Source: CAZFGK01 sp964518635 (GTDB lineage Bacteria; Zixibacteria; MSB-5A5; GN15; FEB-12). From it: 53,119 nt of DNA. The translations under genes and the position numbers were made by a program. Under the pieces are notes generated by a model that saw only the letters and a list, made by a program, of their open reading frames with translations, was not told the DNA's origin and did no database searches. Numbering within the stretch: the stretch's first letter is position 1; each line of letters starts with the position of its first letter. The DNA lies in the NCBI GenBank assembly GCA_964518635.1, contig CAZFGK010000021.1, forward strand, positions 1-53,119, in the 5' to 3' direction. This document shows, piece after piece, positions 42,920-50,803 of this stretch.

Positions 42920-42969
42920 GGTGCCGCACTGCGCAGGCGGCGGAGCCGACCAGCGGTGGGTTCCTGGTC
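42920..42969 (+). repeat. REP-A palindromic element
   Basis: GGTGCCGCACTGCGCAGGCG, then GCGGAGCCGACCAGCGGTGG, then GTTCCTGGTC. The ends are inverted (GGTGCC.CACTG against CAGCGGTGGG/GGAACC). It forms a composite unit with the short palindrome at 42986-43017. Confidence 0.85.
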
Positions 42970-42985
42970 TGTATTACGAGAAGAT

Positions 42986-43017
42986 GCAGGAACCCTGATC
43001 TGGTGATCAGGGGCACC
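42986..43017 (+). repeat. Short palindrome paired with REP-A
   Basis: GCAGGAACCCTGATCTGGTG followed by ATCAGGGGCACC; stem CCTGATC/GATCAGG with a short loop. It recurs at 44379-44410, in both cases about 16 bases after a REP-A copy. Confidence 0.8.
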
Positions 43018-43085
43018 TGATCCCCTGTTGCAATTTCAATCGACAAGGCTATTATTTACAACGAAACATCAACACAGGAGTGCCT

Positions 43086-43403
43086 ATGGCTGTCATGGTC
43101 ATCGCGACGTTTAAACCGAAACCTGGAAAGCAGGATGCTCTGCGCGCAATCGTACGGGAACATCACGGGTATCTCAAGAATCTCGACCTCGTGACTGATC
43201 GTCCGGCGTATGCGATGGAATGCGCGGACGGGACAATTATCGAAGTCTTCGAATGGAAATCGCAGGATGCAATCAATAAAGCGCACACGATGCCGGAAGT
43301 GCATGCATTGTGGGCGCGGTTTGAGGACTGCTGTGAGTATTTGTCACCAAATCAGGTGCAGGAATGTTCTCAGATGTTTCCCGGTTTCAAACCGCTGTGG
43401 TGA
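43086..43403 (+). CDS. ABM-like dimeric alpha/beta-barrel protein
   Basis: A 105-residue single domain of the antibiotic-biosynthesis-monooxygenase/YgiN type: VMVIATFKPKPGKQDALRAI, an acidic strand VFEWKSQDAINKAH, then HALWARFEDCCEYL. Such proteins act as dimers on quinones, haem or polyketides, or as mono-oxygenases; the substrate is unknown. AGGAG lies 5 bases before the ATG at 43086. It is isolated between repeat clusters. Confidence 0.83.
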   Translation: MAVMVIATFKPKPGKQDALRAIVREHHGYLKNLDLVTDRPAYAMECADGTIIEVFEWKSQDAINKAHTMPEVHALWARFEDCCEYLSPNQVQECSQMFPGFKPLW

Positions 43404-43420
43404 GGAGCTAGCAGTCTTTT

Positions 43421-43450
43421 CTTGTCACCCTGAGCTTGTCGAAGGGTGAT
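43421..43450. repeat. REP-B repeat, inverse orientation
   Basis: CTTGTCACCCTGAGCTTGTC then GAAGGGTGAT. It lies 18 bases after the ABM gene stop. Confidence 0.7.
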
Positions 43451-43496
43451 ATGCGGATGTCTTGCTAAGGCACTGGTACTGACTGGTCGTATCTTC

Positions 43497-43546
43497 GGTG
43501 CCCCACTGCGCAGGCGGCGGAGCCGACCAGCGGTGGGTTCCTGGTC
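43497..43546 (+). repeat. REP-A element upstream of the RAYT gene
   Basis: GGTGCCCCACTGCGCAGGCG, then GCGGAGCCGACCAGCGGTGG, then GTTCCTGGTC. It lies 63 bases before the transposase start, in opposite orientation to the copy after the gene. Confidence 0.88.
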
Positions 43547-43609
43547 CATATTTCCTCAATCTCTATTTTCACTGACAGGTTCTGACAGACTCCCCTAACA
43601 TACTAGTTC

Positions 43610-44149
43610 ATGCCTTTTCTCCCGCGATTCGATGGACTTACTACCGTCCGACTTCTGACGGTCTCGACATTTCGACGACTCCCTTTACTTGCTCGTCCAC
43701 AAGACTGTGATCTGGTGGTCACATTGTTGACTGAATGGTGTGTGCGTCGTCGAATACAACTCCTCGCCCATGTCGTGATGCCAGAGCATCTTCATCTTGT
43801 GCTCTTTCCACCTGACACGCTCCATCTGACCAGAGAATTCGGCGAACTGAAATCAGCTATTGCAACGGCACTGTTTCGAAGATGGGAGCAGGAGTCATTC
43901 GATCTGAAAATCAACACAACAGATGAAAAAGGAAATCGGCATCTGTGGCAGCGCAGGTGCTATGATCATAATTGCCGAGATTGGGAATCGATAATTACGA
44001 AGATCAGGTATTGCCACGACAACCCATTAAGGAGAGGACTGGTGTCGAAACAGTCTGAATGGAAGTGGTCGAGTGTGCATTGGTATGATCCGGTTGATCT
44101 GACTGGTGGACCACTGGACGAACTCATCAAAGGTATAGAAGGAGAATAA
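43610..44149 (+). mobile_element. REP-associated tyrosine transposase (RAYT, IS200-like Y1)
   Basis: A 179-residue HUH nuclease. The metal-binding HUH-type motif is VVMPEHLHLV (His60, His62). The nucleophile candidate is Tyr118 in WQRRCYDHNCRD. The RAYT-typical YCHDNPLRRGLV and SEWKWSSVHWY follow. RAYTs cut and join single-stranded REP palindromes and are thought to spread them. REP-A copies lie on both sides, 43497-43546 and 44151-44200, in opposite orientation; the latter begins immediately after the stop codon. The frame is intact, so it is probably active or recently active. Confidence 0.92.
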
Positions 44150-44150
44150 G

Positions 44151-44200
44151 GACCTGGAACCCACCGCTGGTCGGCTCCGCCGCCTGCGCAGTGGGGCACC
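44151..44200 (-). repeat. REP-A element downstream of the RAYT gene
   Basis: GACCTGGAACCCACCGCTGG, then TCGGCTCCGCCGCCTGCGCA, then GTGGGGCACC. It is almost the exact reverse complement of 43497-43546 (an A/T difference near the outer end) and abuts the transposase stop codon. Confidence 0.88.
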
Positions 44201-44308
44201 GAAGAGGAAGAGTTAACACTGAATTCTTCTTATTCTTGTTAAAGTGACTATATGGAAAGAAAGTATTCTGGACGTCGTGTTGCCGACACCTGATAATGTC
44301 CCATCTTT

Positions 44309-44362
44309 GGTGCCCCACTGCGCAGACTCCGCAACGCGGAGGCAAGCGGTGGGTTCCTGGTC
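44309..44362 (+). repeat. REP-A element
   Basis: GGTGCCCCACTGCGCAGACT at the left and AAGCGGTGGGTTCCTGGTC at the right, with an altered centre CCGCAACGCGG that is itself palindromic. It is followed by the short palindrome at 44379-44410. Confidence 0.85.
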
Positions 44363-44378
44363 TTTATAACGCGAAGAT

Positions 44379-44410
44379 GCAGGAACCCTGATCAGGAGAT
44401 CAGGGGCACC
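44379..44410 (+). repeat. Short palindrome paired with REP-A
   Basis: GCAGGAACCCTGATCAGGAG followed by ATCAGGGGCACC. It matches 42986-43017 apart from the loop. Confidence 0.8.
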
Positions 44411-44422
44411 GCAAAGGAAGAA

Positions 44423-44839
44423 CTAATCCAGAGGTTCACTGAAGAAAACAAATCCTGGATAGTGGCAGACTTCAATATTCGCATTCTCGAATTTGTCTAA
44501 GAACCAATCAATCTCTTCTTCAAATCTAAAAGAACTCGAATTGTCACCACCGAACACTCCAATTCTTAAGACAACCACCCTTGACCAATCTATCATTGAT
44601 CCGATGTTATATTCTTCATACTGTGATATGACTGACTTTAGATGTTTTTGGAGATTTGCTCCATCTGGCTCAATAGAGTACAGTTCTTGAAACTTACCTA
44701 TATCAGTTTCTTTGTCACTCAAGTCCAGGGATGTCCAGCGATACAGAGCGTCTGGTCTTAAGAAAAAACGGAGAGAGACTGCCCACCTTCTTCCTGTTTC
44801 GTCTCTCGCGAGCTCTTCTTCATTCACTTGTTGGCTCAA
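44423..44839 (-). CDS. Hypothetical protein, second of a paralogous pair
   Basis: 138 residues, soluble, acidic. No family is recognised. Its C-terminal half (VVVLRIGVFGGDNSSSFRFE through IEVCHYPGFVFFSEP) matches the other member of the pair (RLWIGFYRSDGFDFES through VEMCFSPRVVLHE), so the two look like diverged duplicates. It overlaps that gene by 20 bases. GC is low (19 and 25 of 60 in two sampled lines). It may belong to an immunity- or antitoxin-like small protein family, but nothing proves this. Confidence 0.6.
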   Translation of the reverse strand: MSQQVNEEELARDETGRRWAVSLRFFLRPDALYRWTSLDLSDKETDIGKFQELYSIEPDGANLQKHLKSVISQYEEYNIGSMIDWSRVVVLRIGVFGGDNSSSFRFEEEIDWFLDKFENANIEVCHYPGFVFFSEPLD

Positions 44840-45209
44840 TCTTAACTATTGTGCTTTCATGAAGAACAACTCTCGGAGAAAAGCACATTTCTACAAAATG
44901 GGCTGGATACACCTCTCTTAACTCGCGTAATGCAGCAAAAGGTGTGACCGACTCAAAATCAAATCCGTCACTCCTGTAAAATCCTATCCATAACCGACCA
45001 GTTACCTCCAAATCTATCGCTCGAGATATTGTACTTTTCTTTAACTGTTCCGTGACATCACGAATTGCATATCCAGCATCGTAAGTGTCATAAACTTTAC
45101 TCTCGTACCGGTGACCGATACTCCAGGGAGTAGTCCGTTCATCTTCGTTTATTCGTTCATAGTGCACATCTAGTAGTGCAACAGTCCAAAGATGACTCAC
45201 CCCCTCCAC
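44820..45209 (-). CDS. Hypothetical protein, first of a paralogous pair
   Basis: 129 residues, soluble. The centre (EVTGRLWIGFYRSDGFDFES) and end (FVEMCFSPRVVLHEST) align with the downstream gene. The ATG at 45209 overlaps the end of serC by 13 bases, so it may be read through from the serine operon, although its AT-rich composition suggests a different origin. No catalytic motif is seen. Confidence 0.6.
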   Translation of the reverse strand: MEGVSHLWTVALLDVHYERINEDERTTPWSIGHRYESKVYDTYDAGYAIRDVTEQLKKSTISRAIDLEVTGRLWIGFYRSDGFDFESVTPFAALRELREVYPAHFVEMCFSPRVVLHESTIVKIEPTSE

Positions 45210-46351
45210 TCCCTCATAAACTCCGCGAGCGCCTTCGTTCCTTCGAGCGACATCGCGTTATAGAGCGAGACACGGATGCCGCCGACATCACGGTGACCTT
45301 TCAAGCCAATGAAATCATTCTTCTTGGCAGCATTCAGGAATGCAGTCTCCTTCTCTTCGTTCCCCATGCGAAGATTGATATTCATCCATGAGCGAGAGTT
45401 TTTCTCAACCGTCCCGCGGAACATATCCGGACGGGAATCGATGACATCATGAATCAGTTTCTGCTTCTGGTCGTTGACACTTTCCATCTTCACGAGTCCG
45501 CCATTGCGTTTCAGCCATTCGAGTGTCAACCGCACCATATAGACCGCAATCACTGGCGGGGTATTGTAAAGCGAAACATTCTTGGCATGAGTGCGATAGT
45601 CGAACATGGTCGGGTTGTTTGCCTTGCAGGTTTCTAAGAGCGACGTCCGCATGATCACAACAGTCACACCAGACGGGCCGATATTTTTCTGTGCACCTGC
45701 GTAAATAATATCAAACTTCGAATAGTCGAGGACCCGCGAACAAAAATCCGAAGACATATCGCAGATTACCGGAATCCCTTTCTTGTTCGCCTCACTCGGC
45801 CACCAATGCCCAACAGTTCCATGCCCAACTGGCGCGCCCCAGTGCCACTGCGTTCCATAGATGGTGTTGTTCGAAGTGAGATGCACATAGGCGGCATTCT
45901 CAGGAATCGGATCCGCACTGGTCGGAATGAAGTTGTAGGATTTCTCTTTCGATGAGGCGACGACTTTGACTTCGCCGAACAGCTTCGCTTCTTTAATGGA
46001 TCGCGCCGCCCAGACGCCGGTGTCGGTGTAGACTCCGACTTTCCCCTGATGCAGGAAATTCATCGGGATCATCGCAAACTGTGAAGACGCCCCTCCCTGC
46101 AGAAACATTACGGTGTAGTCGCTCGCCGAAAGATTCAGAAGTTCAAGAATCAGATTCGCACCGGCGGCATTGATCTCCTCGTACTCTTTCGAGCGATGCG
46201 AGATCTCCATCACCGACATCCCGGTCCCCTTGTAGTCGAGCAGTTCGGCTTGCGCTTGTTGCAAGACTTCGAGAGGAAGTGTCGATGGTCCCGGATTAAA
46301 ATTCCAGACGCGATGAATAGTCGAACGAAAATCAGTCATGATCTGTGGCAT
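45197..46351 (-). CDS. serC: Phosphoserine aminotransferase
   Basis: A 384-residue PLP enzyme of serine biosynthesis that transaminates 3-phosphohydroxypyruvate with glutamate. The start NFNPGPSTLPLEVL, MEISHRSKEYE, FLQGGASSQFAMIPMN and the PLP lysine in YAGAQKNIGPSG are diagnostic, as is the C-terminal GLKGHRDVGGIRVSLYNA. The length is slightly longer than usual. It lies 105 bases downstream of serA on the same strand. Confidence 0.97.
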   Translation of the reverse strand: MPQIMTDFRSTIHRVWNFNPGPSTLPLEVLQQAQAELLDYKGTGMSVMEISHRSKEYEEINAAGANLILELLNLSASDYTVMFLQGGASSQFAMIPMNFLHQGKVGVYTDTGVWAARSIKEAKLFGEVKVVASSKEKSYNFIPTSADPIPENAAYVHLTSNNTIYGTQWHWGAPVGHGTVGHWWPSEANKKGIPVICDMSSDFCSRVLDYSKFDIIYAGAQKNIGPSGVTVVIMRTSLLETCKANNPTMFDYRTHAKNVSLYNTPPVIAVYMVRLTLEWLKRNGGLVKMESVNDQKQKLIHDVIDSRPDMFRGTVEKNSRSWMNINLRMGNEEKETAFLNAAKKNDFIGLKGHRDVGGIRVSLYNAMSLEGTKALAEFMREWRG

Positions 46352-46456
46352 ATCGTTACCCTGCCCTGTGTGGGAGATTGATGAAGTGAATGAACTGTCA
46401 TGCGAAGTCGCATTCTATTTCCTGTTGTCACGCGGTGGGAATCTATCTGCGATTCC

Positions 46457-47341
46457 TCAGCGTGGCTTGTGTTGAATATACTCTTCCAGCAGATGTTCCA
46501 CCACTGTACCGATCCGCTGCATATTCTCTTTTGTCGATGCCCCCAAATGTGGGAGCAAGAGCGTCCGTGGTGATTTCAAGAGTGCCGAGCCGACTGGCGG
46601 CTCCTGCGCGAAGACATCTGCGGCATAGCCGCCAAGTTGACCGGATTCGAGCGCGGCGACCACATCGGTCTCGTTGATACATTCCCCGCGAGCGGTGTTG
46701 ATCAGATAGACACCTCGTTTGCATTTCGCCAGGAGTGCGGCGTTGACCAACCCCTTTGTTTCGGGCAAGAGTGGAAAATGCATAGAGATATAATCCGCCT
46801 CAGCGACTGCTTCTTCGATCGTGTCACGCATCTCAGCAAACTCTGAAAAAATCGACAACGGTTTCCATCCGATCACCCGCATACGAAATGCACGAGCACG
46901 CATGGCGAGAGCGGTACCAATTTTGCCAAGCCCAAGTATCGAAAGCGTTTTTCCCGATAACTCAGTCCGGGTGAATTCACTCTTCGGCCATTTTCCGTCA
47001 TGGACGGCATAATCAGCTGCGGTGATATGATTCGGCATGGCGATCATCATGGCGAAGGCGAGTTCCGCAACGGCGACGGTAGATGCTTCCGCGGTATTCT
47101 TTGCGATAATTCCTTTTTCGCTACAATAGTCCATATCGATCGTGTCCATACCGACACCACCACGAATCACCAACTGCAACTGCTTTGCTTTGTCGATAAA
47201 ATCTCGATTCACTTTTGTCTTGCTGCGCACGAGCACGACTTCCGCATCGTCGATACGGCCCGTGTCGCTGGTGACTTCACCAAAGCGAGCGAGTCGTTTT
47301 GGCATTGCCTCGTCAAAGGCGTCTGCTATAAGAATTAACAT
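46457..47341 (-). CDS. serA: D-3-phosphoglycerate dehydrogenase-like 2-hydroxyacid dehydrogenase
   Basis: 294 residues. RGGVGMDTIDMDYCSEKGI holds the active-site Arg. The NAD Rossmann motif is LGLGKIGTALA, the active-site Glu segment is ADVFAQEPP and the His is in LLPHLGAST. It is shorter than E. coli SerA because the C-terminal ACT domain is absent, so serine feedback by that route is unlikely. Its position between DUF1015 and serC supports the phosphoglycerate substrate. It starts 2 bases after the DUF1015 stop. Confidence 0.92.
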   Translation of the reverse strand: MLILIADAFDEAMPKRLARFGEVTSDTGRIDDAEVVLVRSKTKVNRDFIDKAKQLQLVIRGGVGMDTIDMDYCSEKGIIAKNTAEASTVAVAELAFAMMIAMPNHITAADYAVHDGKWPKSEFTRTELSGKTLSILGLGKIGTALAMRARAFRMRVIGWKPLSIFSEFAEMRDTIEEAVAEADYISMHFPLLPETKGLVNAALLAKCKRGVYLINTARGECINETDVVAALESGQLGGYAADVFAQEPPVGSALLKSPRTLLLPHLGASTKENMQRIGTVVEHLLEEYIQHKPR

Positions 47342-47343
47342 AA

Positions 47344-48582
47344 CTACTCCTGTAGGGTCGAGACGACCAGTCCGCTTGCCAATTTTGGCTCGAACCAGGT
47401 CGATTTAGGGGGCATAACTTCATTTCGATCAGCAACGGCAAGTAACTGTGCGATGCTGGTCGCATTCAAAGACAGTGCGAGAGCAAACTCACCACTGTCG
47501 ACCAAACGCTGCAGCTCTTTCGTGCCGCGTATTCCACCGACAAAATCGATTCGCTTGTCGGTGCGTGGATTACTGATACCGAGAATTGGCTCGATCAGTA
47601 ATCGTCCTAGAATCGCGGCATCAATCGAGCCGACCGGATCGCTGTCATTCACCAGACCTGTTTTGGTACGCAATGCGTACCATTGTCCTTTGAGATAGAG
47701 ACCAAATTGATGCTTTTCTTTCGGCTGGAACTGTCCGGCAGATGGTGTAACATCAAATGACTCTTTGATACGAGACAGAAATTGCTCTTGAGTCATTCCG
47801 TGCATATCACGGATCACCCGGTGATAGGGCATGATAAAGAGATCACGATCAGGGAAAAGCCCATTTAAGAAAAAGCGGTGCGGGGCATCCGCGCGTGAGT
47901 CTTTCGCTTCCAGTCGTGCGCAGACTTCTGAGGCCGCTTCACTGCGATGATGTCCATCCGCGATATAGAGCATCGGCACGGCGGCAAATGCTTTCGTCAG
48001 TTTTTCAATCATGCTCGCATCAGTGACAAACCACATCTCATGACGAGTGGCATCAGCCCCCACAAAATCGACATCTACTTTTTGCACGGCGATTTCTCGG
48101 AAGAGAGCATCGACCGCTGCATTCCATCGAAATGTCGAAAGAACCGGACTTGCTTGTGAGCCGGAGCCGAGAATATGGTTGGCGCGGTCATTTACTTTTT
48201 CGGGGCGGGTATGTTCATGTTTCCGAATCAGCCCTTTACGGTATTCATCAACTGATGTCGCCGCCATCAGTCCGGTCTGTGTCCGTCCCTGCATCGTCTG
48301 GCGATAGAGATAGAACGCGGGAGTCGCTTCACGCACGAGAGTTCCCACCGTTCGAAACTGCTCAAGCAGTTCGCGTCCTTTGGCATAGACTGCTGGTGCG
48401 TAGGGATCGAACCCTTTTGGAAACTCGATCTCCGGTTTGTCGATGCGCAGAAATGACTGGGCATTGCCGTTCGCCATTTCGCGGGCTTCCTGAGTAGACA
48501 ATGTATCATAGGGGGGGGCGGCTACCTGTGCGGCAGCGAATGGATTGACGCGCAAAGCGCGAAAGGGGCGTATCAACGACAT
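47344..48582 (-). CDS. DUF1015 family protein
   Basis: About 412 residues from ATG 48582, which has AGGAGAG 9 bases upstream; the frame stays open to 48732, but that part is not family-like. Typical motifs are MSLIRPFRALRVNP, APPYDTLSTQEAR, KHEHTRPEKVNDR, YIADGHHRSEAA and the late PKSTWFEPKLASGLV. The family is widespread and often linked to serA and serC, as here, but has no firmly known reaction; some authors suggest HPr-kinase-like or serine-kinase-like activity (recalled, unverified). Confidence 0.93.
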   Translation of the reverse strand: MSLIRPFRALRVNPFAAAQVAAPPYDTLSTQEAREMANGNAQSFLRIDKPEIEFPKGFDPYAPAVYAKGRELLEQFRTVGTLVREATPAFYLYRQTMQGRTQTGLMAATSVDEYRKGLIRKHEHTRPEKVNDRANHILGSGSQASPVLSTFRWNAAVDALFREIAVQKVDVDFVGADATRHEMWFVTDASMIEKLTKAFAAVPMLYIADGHHRSEAASEVCARLEAKDSRADAPHRFFLNGLFPDRDLFIMPYHRVIRDMHGMTQEQFLSRIKESFDVTPSAGQFQPKEKHQFGLYLKGQWYALRTKTGLVNDSDPVGSIDAAILGRLLIEPILGISNPRTDKRIDFVGGIRGTKELQRLVDSGEFALALSLNATSIAQLLAVADRNEVMPPKSTWFEPKLASGLVVSTLQE

Positions 48583-48687
48583 GGTCTCAATTCTCTCCTG
48601 TTGCATCCCATCCGGGTTGCATCTGCACCGTAATGGTACGAGGTCTCTTGAAGCTGCGAAACGAGAAACTCCCAAACAATTGCAGGC

Positions 48688-48720
48688 AAAAAAAACGGCC
48701 GGTTGCGAACAACCGGCCGG
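48688..48720 (-). terminator. Rho-independent terminator of the SWIB gene
   Basis: Read on the minus strand, CGGCCGGTT and AACCGGCCG pair around GTTCGC and are followed by TTTTTTTT. It stands 24 bases past the SWIB stop and upstream of the DUF1015 gene. Confidence 0.93.
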
Positions 48721-48743
48721 CCAAGGAGGCACGAAAAATTCAA

Positions 48744-49139
48744 CTACTTCAGGTGCTTCGAAATCAGCTTGGTCATCTCGAACATCGAGACCTGCTTCTT
48801 GCCACCGAATACCGCGCGGAGTTTGTCGTCCGCGTTGATCATACGACGGTTGGCATTATCCTGCAGCTTGTTCTTGCGGATATAGTCCCAGATCTTCTTG
48901 GTGACTTCGGTACGCGGGAACATGCCGTTACCGATCACTGCGCCGAGGTCGGCGGAGACGGCGAGTGGCTTCATGAACGCCGCATTCGGTTTACGCTTGG
49001 TCGCTTTCTTTGCCGGTTTGGCTTTCTTCACGGCTTTGCGTGGAGCTGCGGCTTTCTTCTTAGCGGCCTTCTTGACAGTCTTCTTCGCCGCTTTCTTCAC
49101 GGTCTTCTTGGCGGCCTTCTTGGCTTTCTTCACAGCCAT
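48744..49139 (-). CDS. Histone H1-like tail fused to a SWIB/MDM2 domain
   Basis: 131 residues from ATG 49139, preceded by AGAGGAG at good spacing. Residues 1-51 are a Lys/Ala-rich tail (KKAAKKTVKK repeats) like bacterial H1/Hc1 proteins. Residues 52-131 are a SWIB domain (MKPLAVSADLGAVIGNGMFP, VTKKIWDYIRKNKLQD, FEMTKLISKHL). The combination suggests a nucleoid-associated protein that binds DNA by the tail. The SWIB domain, known from eukaryotic chromatin remodellers and Chlamydia, may bind partner proteins. It is monocistronic with its own terminator. Confidence 0.93.
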   Translation of the reverse strand: MAVKKAKKAAKKTVKKAAKKTVKKAAKKKAAAPRKAVKKAKPAKKATKRKPNAAFMKPLAVSADLGAVIGNGMFPRTEVTKKIWDYIRKNKLQDNANRRMINADDKLRAVFGGKKQVSMFEMTKLISKHLK

Positions 49140-49463
49140 GTCTGTTACTCCTCTTTCCTCTGCCTTACGGCAGCCTGTGTTGATGGTCAACGCTTGTGTT
49201 CATATTCGTTGCAGCGACTCTTCAGCACACCAGTCTGAGGAGCCGTTTCGTATCATGCGGTTGCTCATTCGATACGATTTCGCTGCTGCTACGAGGGGGA
49301 GATTAGAATGACACAATACACGAAACAAGCATAAAGCCGCTTTTTTCCCTCTGAAAACGGGAAAAAATGCAGCCTTGAAGCTCGTTTTTCATAGGGGAAA
49401 GTGAAAATCGGGGGACAGACGAGCGGTGTGACGGTCGAAATACAAGAGTGAAAACAGGGGGAA
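49140..49463. other. Gene-free upstream region of the SWIB gene
   Basis: Presumably holds the promoter of the strongly translated-looking SWIB gene. It includes AT-rich segments around 49290-49395, but no clear -35/-10 pair was identified. No gene or repeat copy is seen. Confidence 0.5.
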
Positions 49464-50690
49464 TCAGCTGCGAATCAGTTCGCCGCGACTCTCTCTTTCA
49501 GAGGAGAAAGCGGATTTCTTTCCGCTGGTGAGTACGAAGAGGGGGGCTTCCTGCGGACATCCCAGACGGAAGGGGAACCAGTGCCCTGCCCCGCAGGAGG
49601 TGTAAAGTGCGGCGTTGTCGTTCGTGTAATAGCCCCAGAGATATCTTCCCGGAGCTTCAAAGATAGAACGTCCGGCGATCCCCATCTGTCCGCCGTGGGT
49701 ATGTCCGGCGAGGGTGAGCATGATCTTTCGACGGGTCGATTCAGTAAAAACATTCGGGCGATGCGACAGGAGAATAGTCGGCAGGGTGTCATCAGCGACC
49801 GCCTGCCCCACACTTCGCTCGTAGAAATCCCCGACATAGGCGCGCATCGTCTGGGGATCGTCGATCCCCGCGATTCGAAACCGTTCCCCCCCGTAGGTCA
49901 GAGAAACCGATTCATTCACCAGGAGCGGGACTGGGGAGGCATCATAGGTCTTGAGTACCTGACGAATGCCACGGAAATATTCATGATTTCCGAGAGTGGC
50001 GTAGATACCGAGAGTTGTCGGTATCCCATGGAGTATTTCAAGAGCGGGGCCGAGCTGATTGAGGTCGTCGGCAAGATCACCAGTGATGGCGATCAGATCC
50101 GGTTTCATCGGGGCAATCGCAGCGGCGAGGGACTCGATATCTTTGACCCGGACATAATGATAGAGATGTGCATCCGATAGATGCCAGAGCCGAAGCCCCT
50201 CCAGGGCTGACGGAAGACCGGGGACAATCAACTGCTCTTCCCGAATCGGAATCGGGCGATAACTCTCTGCCATACCTACTCCCGCGAGTCCAAGGGTGAC
50301 TATTGGAATCCCCGCGGCGATCTTGCCGAGGGCAAGACGACGAGCAGGATCAGGGATATCATCGGCCTCGGCTGCCGGGTTATTGACCGAGAGATTTTCA
50401 GGGGAAGAAGTTGACAGGGTCGGGGATTGCTTCCCAGAACCATTCCGTTTTCGGGCGATCCAGCGAACCAGTTTCTCTCCCCCAATCAGCAGGGCTGAAA
50501 TCACCACCGAGAGGAAGAGTGCCATCGCGACCATGGCAACGATCAAGCCGACTACTCGGAAAGTAGTCTCCATGAACGGGATGTCGTAGAACGTCCCAAA
50601 ACCCCCTATGATGATGACCAAGTAGGAAAGAACCACCAGCCCCAGAAAGCCGTATCGAATCCAGCGCAGCCGCCACCATTCCGTGAGCAC
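49464..50690 (-). CDS. Membrane-anchored metallophosphoesterase
   Basis: At least 408 residues. Membrane helices lie at about 12-32 and 45-70, and another hydrophobic stretch at ~122-142. The calcineurin-like phosphoesterase domain has LSDAHLYHY, ITGDLADD, TLGNHEYFRG, LLSHRPNVF and LAGHTHGGQMG, like YkuE-type enzymes that may act on lipid-linked phosphates. The GTG at 50690 is the first usual start codon, but the frame continues upstream for 27 codons through another membrane helix to an ATC at 50769-50771 that has AAGGA 7 bases before it. The true N-terminus is probably there. Confidence 0.9.
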   Translation of the reverse strand: MLTEWWRLRWIRYGFLGLVVLSYLVIIIGGFGTFYDIPFMETTFRVVGLIVAMVAMALFLSVVISALLIGGEKLVRWIARKRNGSGKQSPTLSTSSPENLSVNNPAAEADDIPDPARRLALGKIAAGIPIVTLGLAGVGMAESYRPIPIREEQLIVPGLPSALEGLRLWHLSDAHLYHYVRVKDIESLAAAIAPMKPDLIAITGDLADDLNQLGPALEILHGIPTTLGIYATLGNHEYFRGIRQVLKTYDASPVPLLVNESVSLTYGGERFRIAGIDDPQTMRAYVGDFYERSVGQAVADDTLPTILLSHRPNVFTESTRRKIMLTLAGHTHGGQMGIAGRSIFEAPGRYLWGYYTNDNAALYTSCGAGHWFPFRLGCPQEAPLFVLTSGKKSAFSSERESRGELIRS

Positions 50691-50803
50691 CAGTCGCAGG
50701 CAGAGGGCGATGATCCCATAAAAGAGGGTGAAGCTGATCAGACTGGCGATAATCGGGAAAAATGAGTTGATGGGATCGTCCTTCGTGACGGGTTTTCAGG
50801 CAA

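Noticed and set aside
42920..44410. Possible CRISPR-like array from repeated ~50-base units
   Set aside because: Copies are in both orientations, irregularly spaced, palindromic and separated by genes. This fits REP/BIME elements, and no cas gene is present.
48898..49311. Plus-strand open frame opposite the SWIB gene
   Set aside because: It is an artefact of the Lys-rich codons read in reverse, giving a Phe/Ala-rich shadow.
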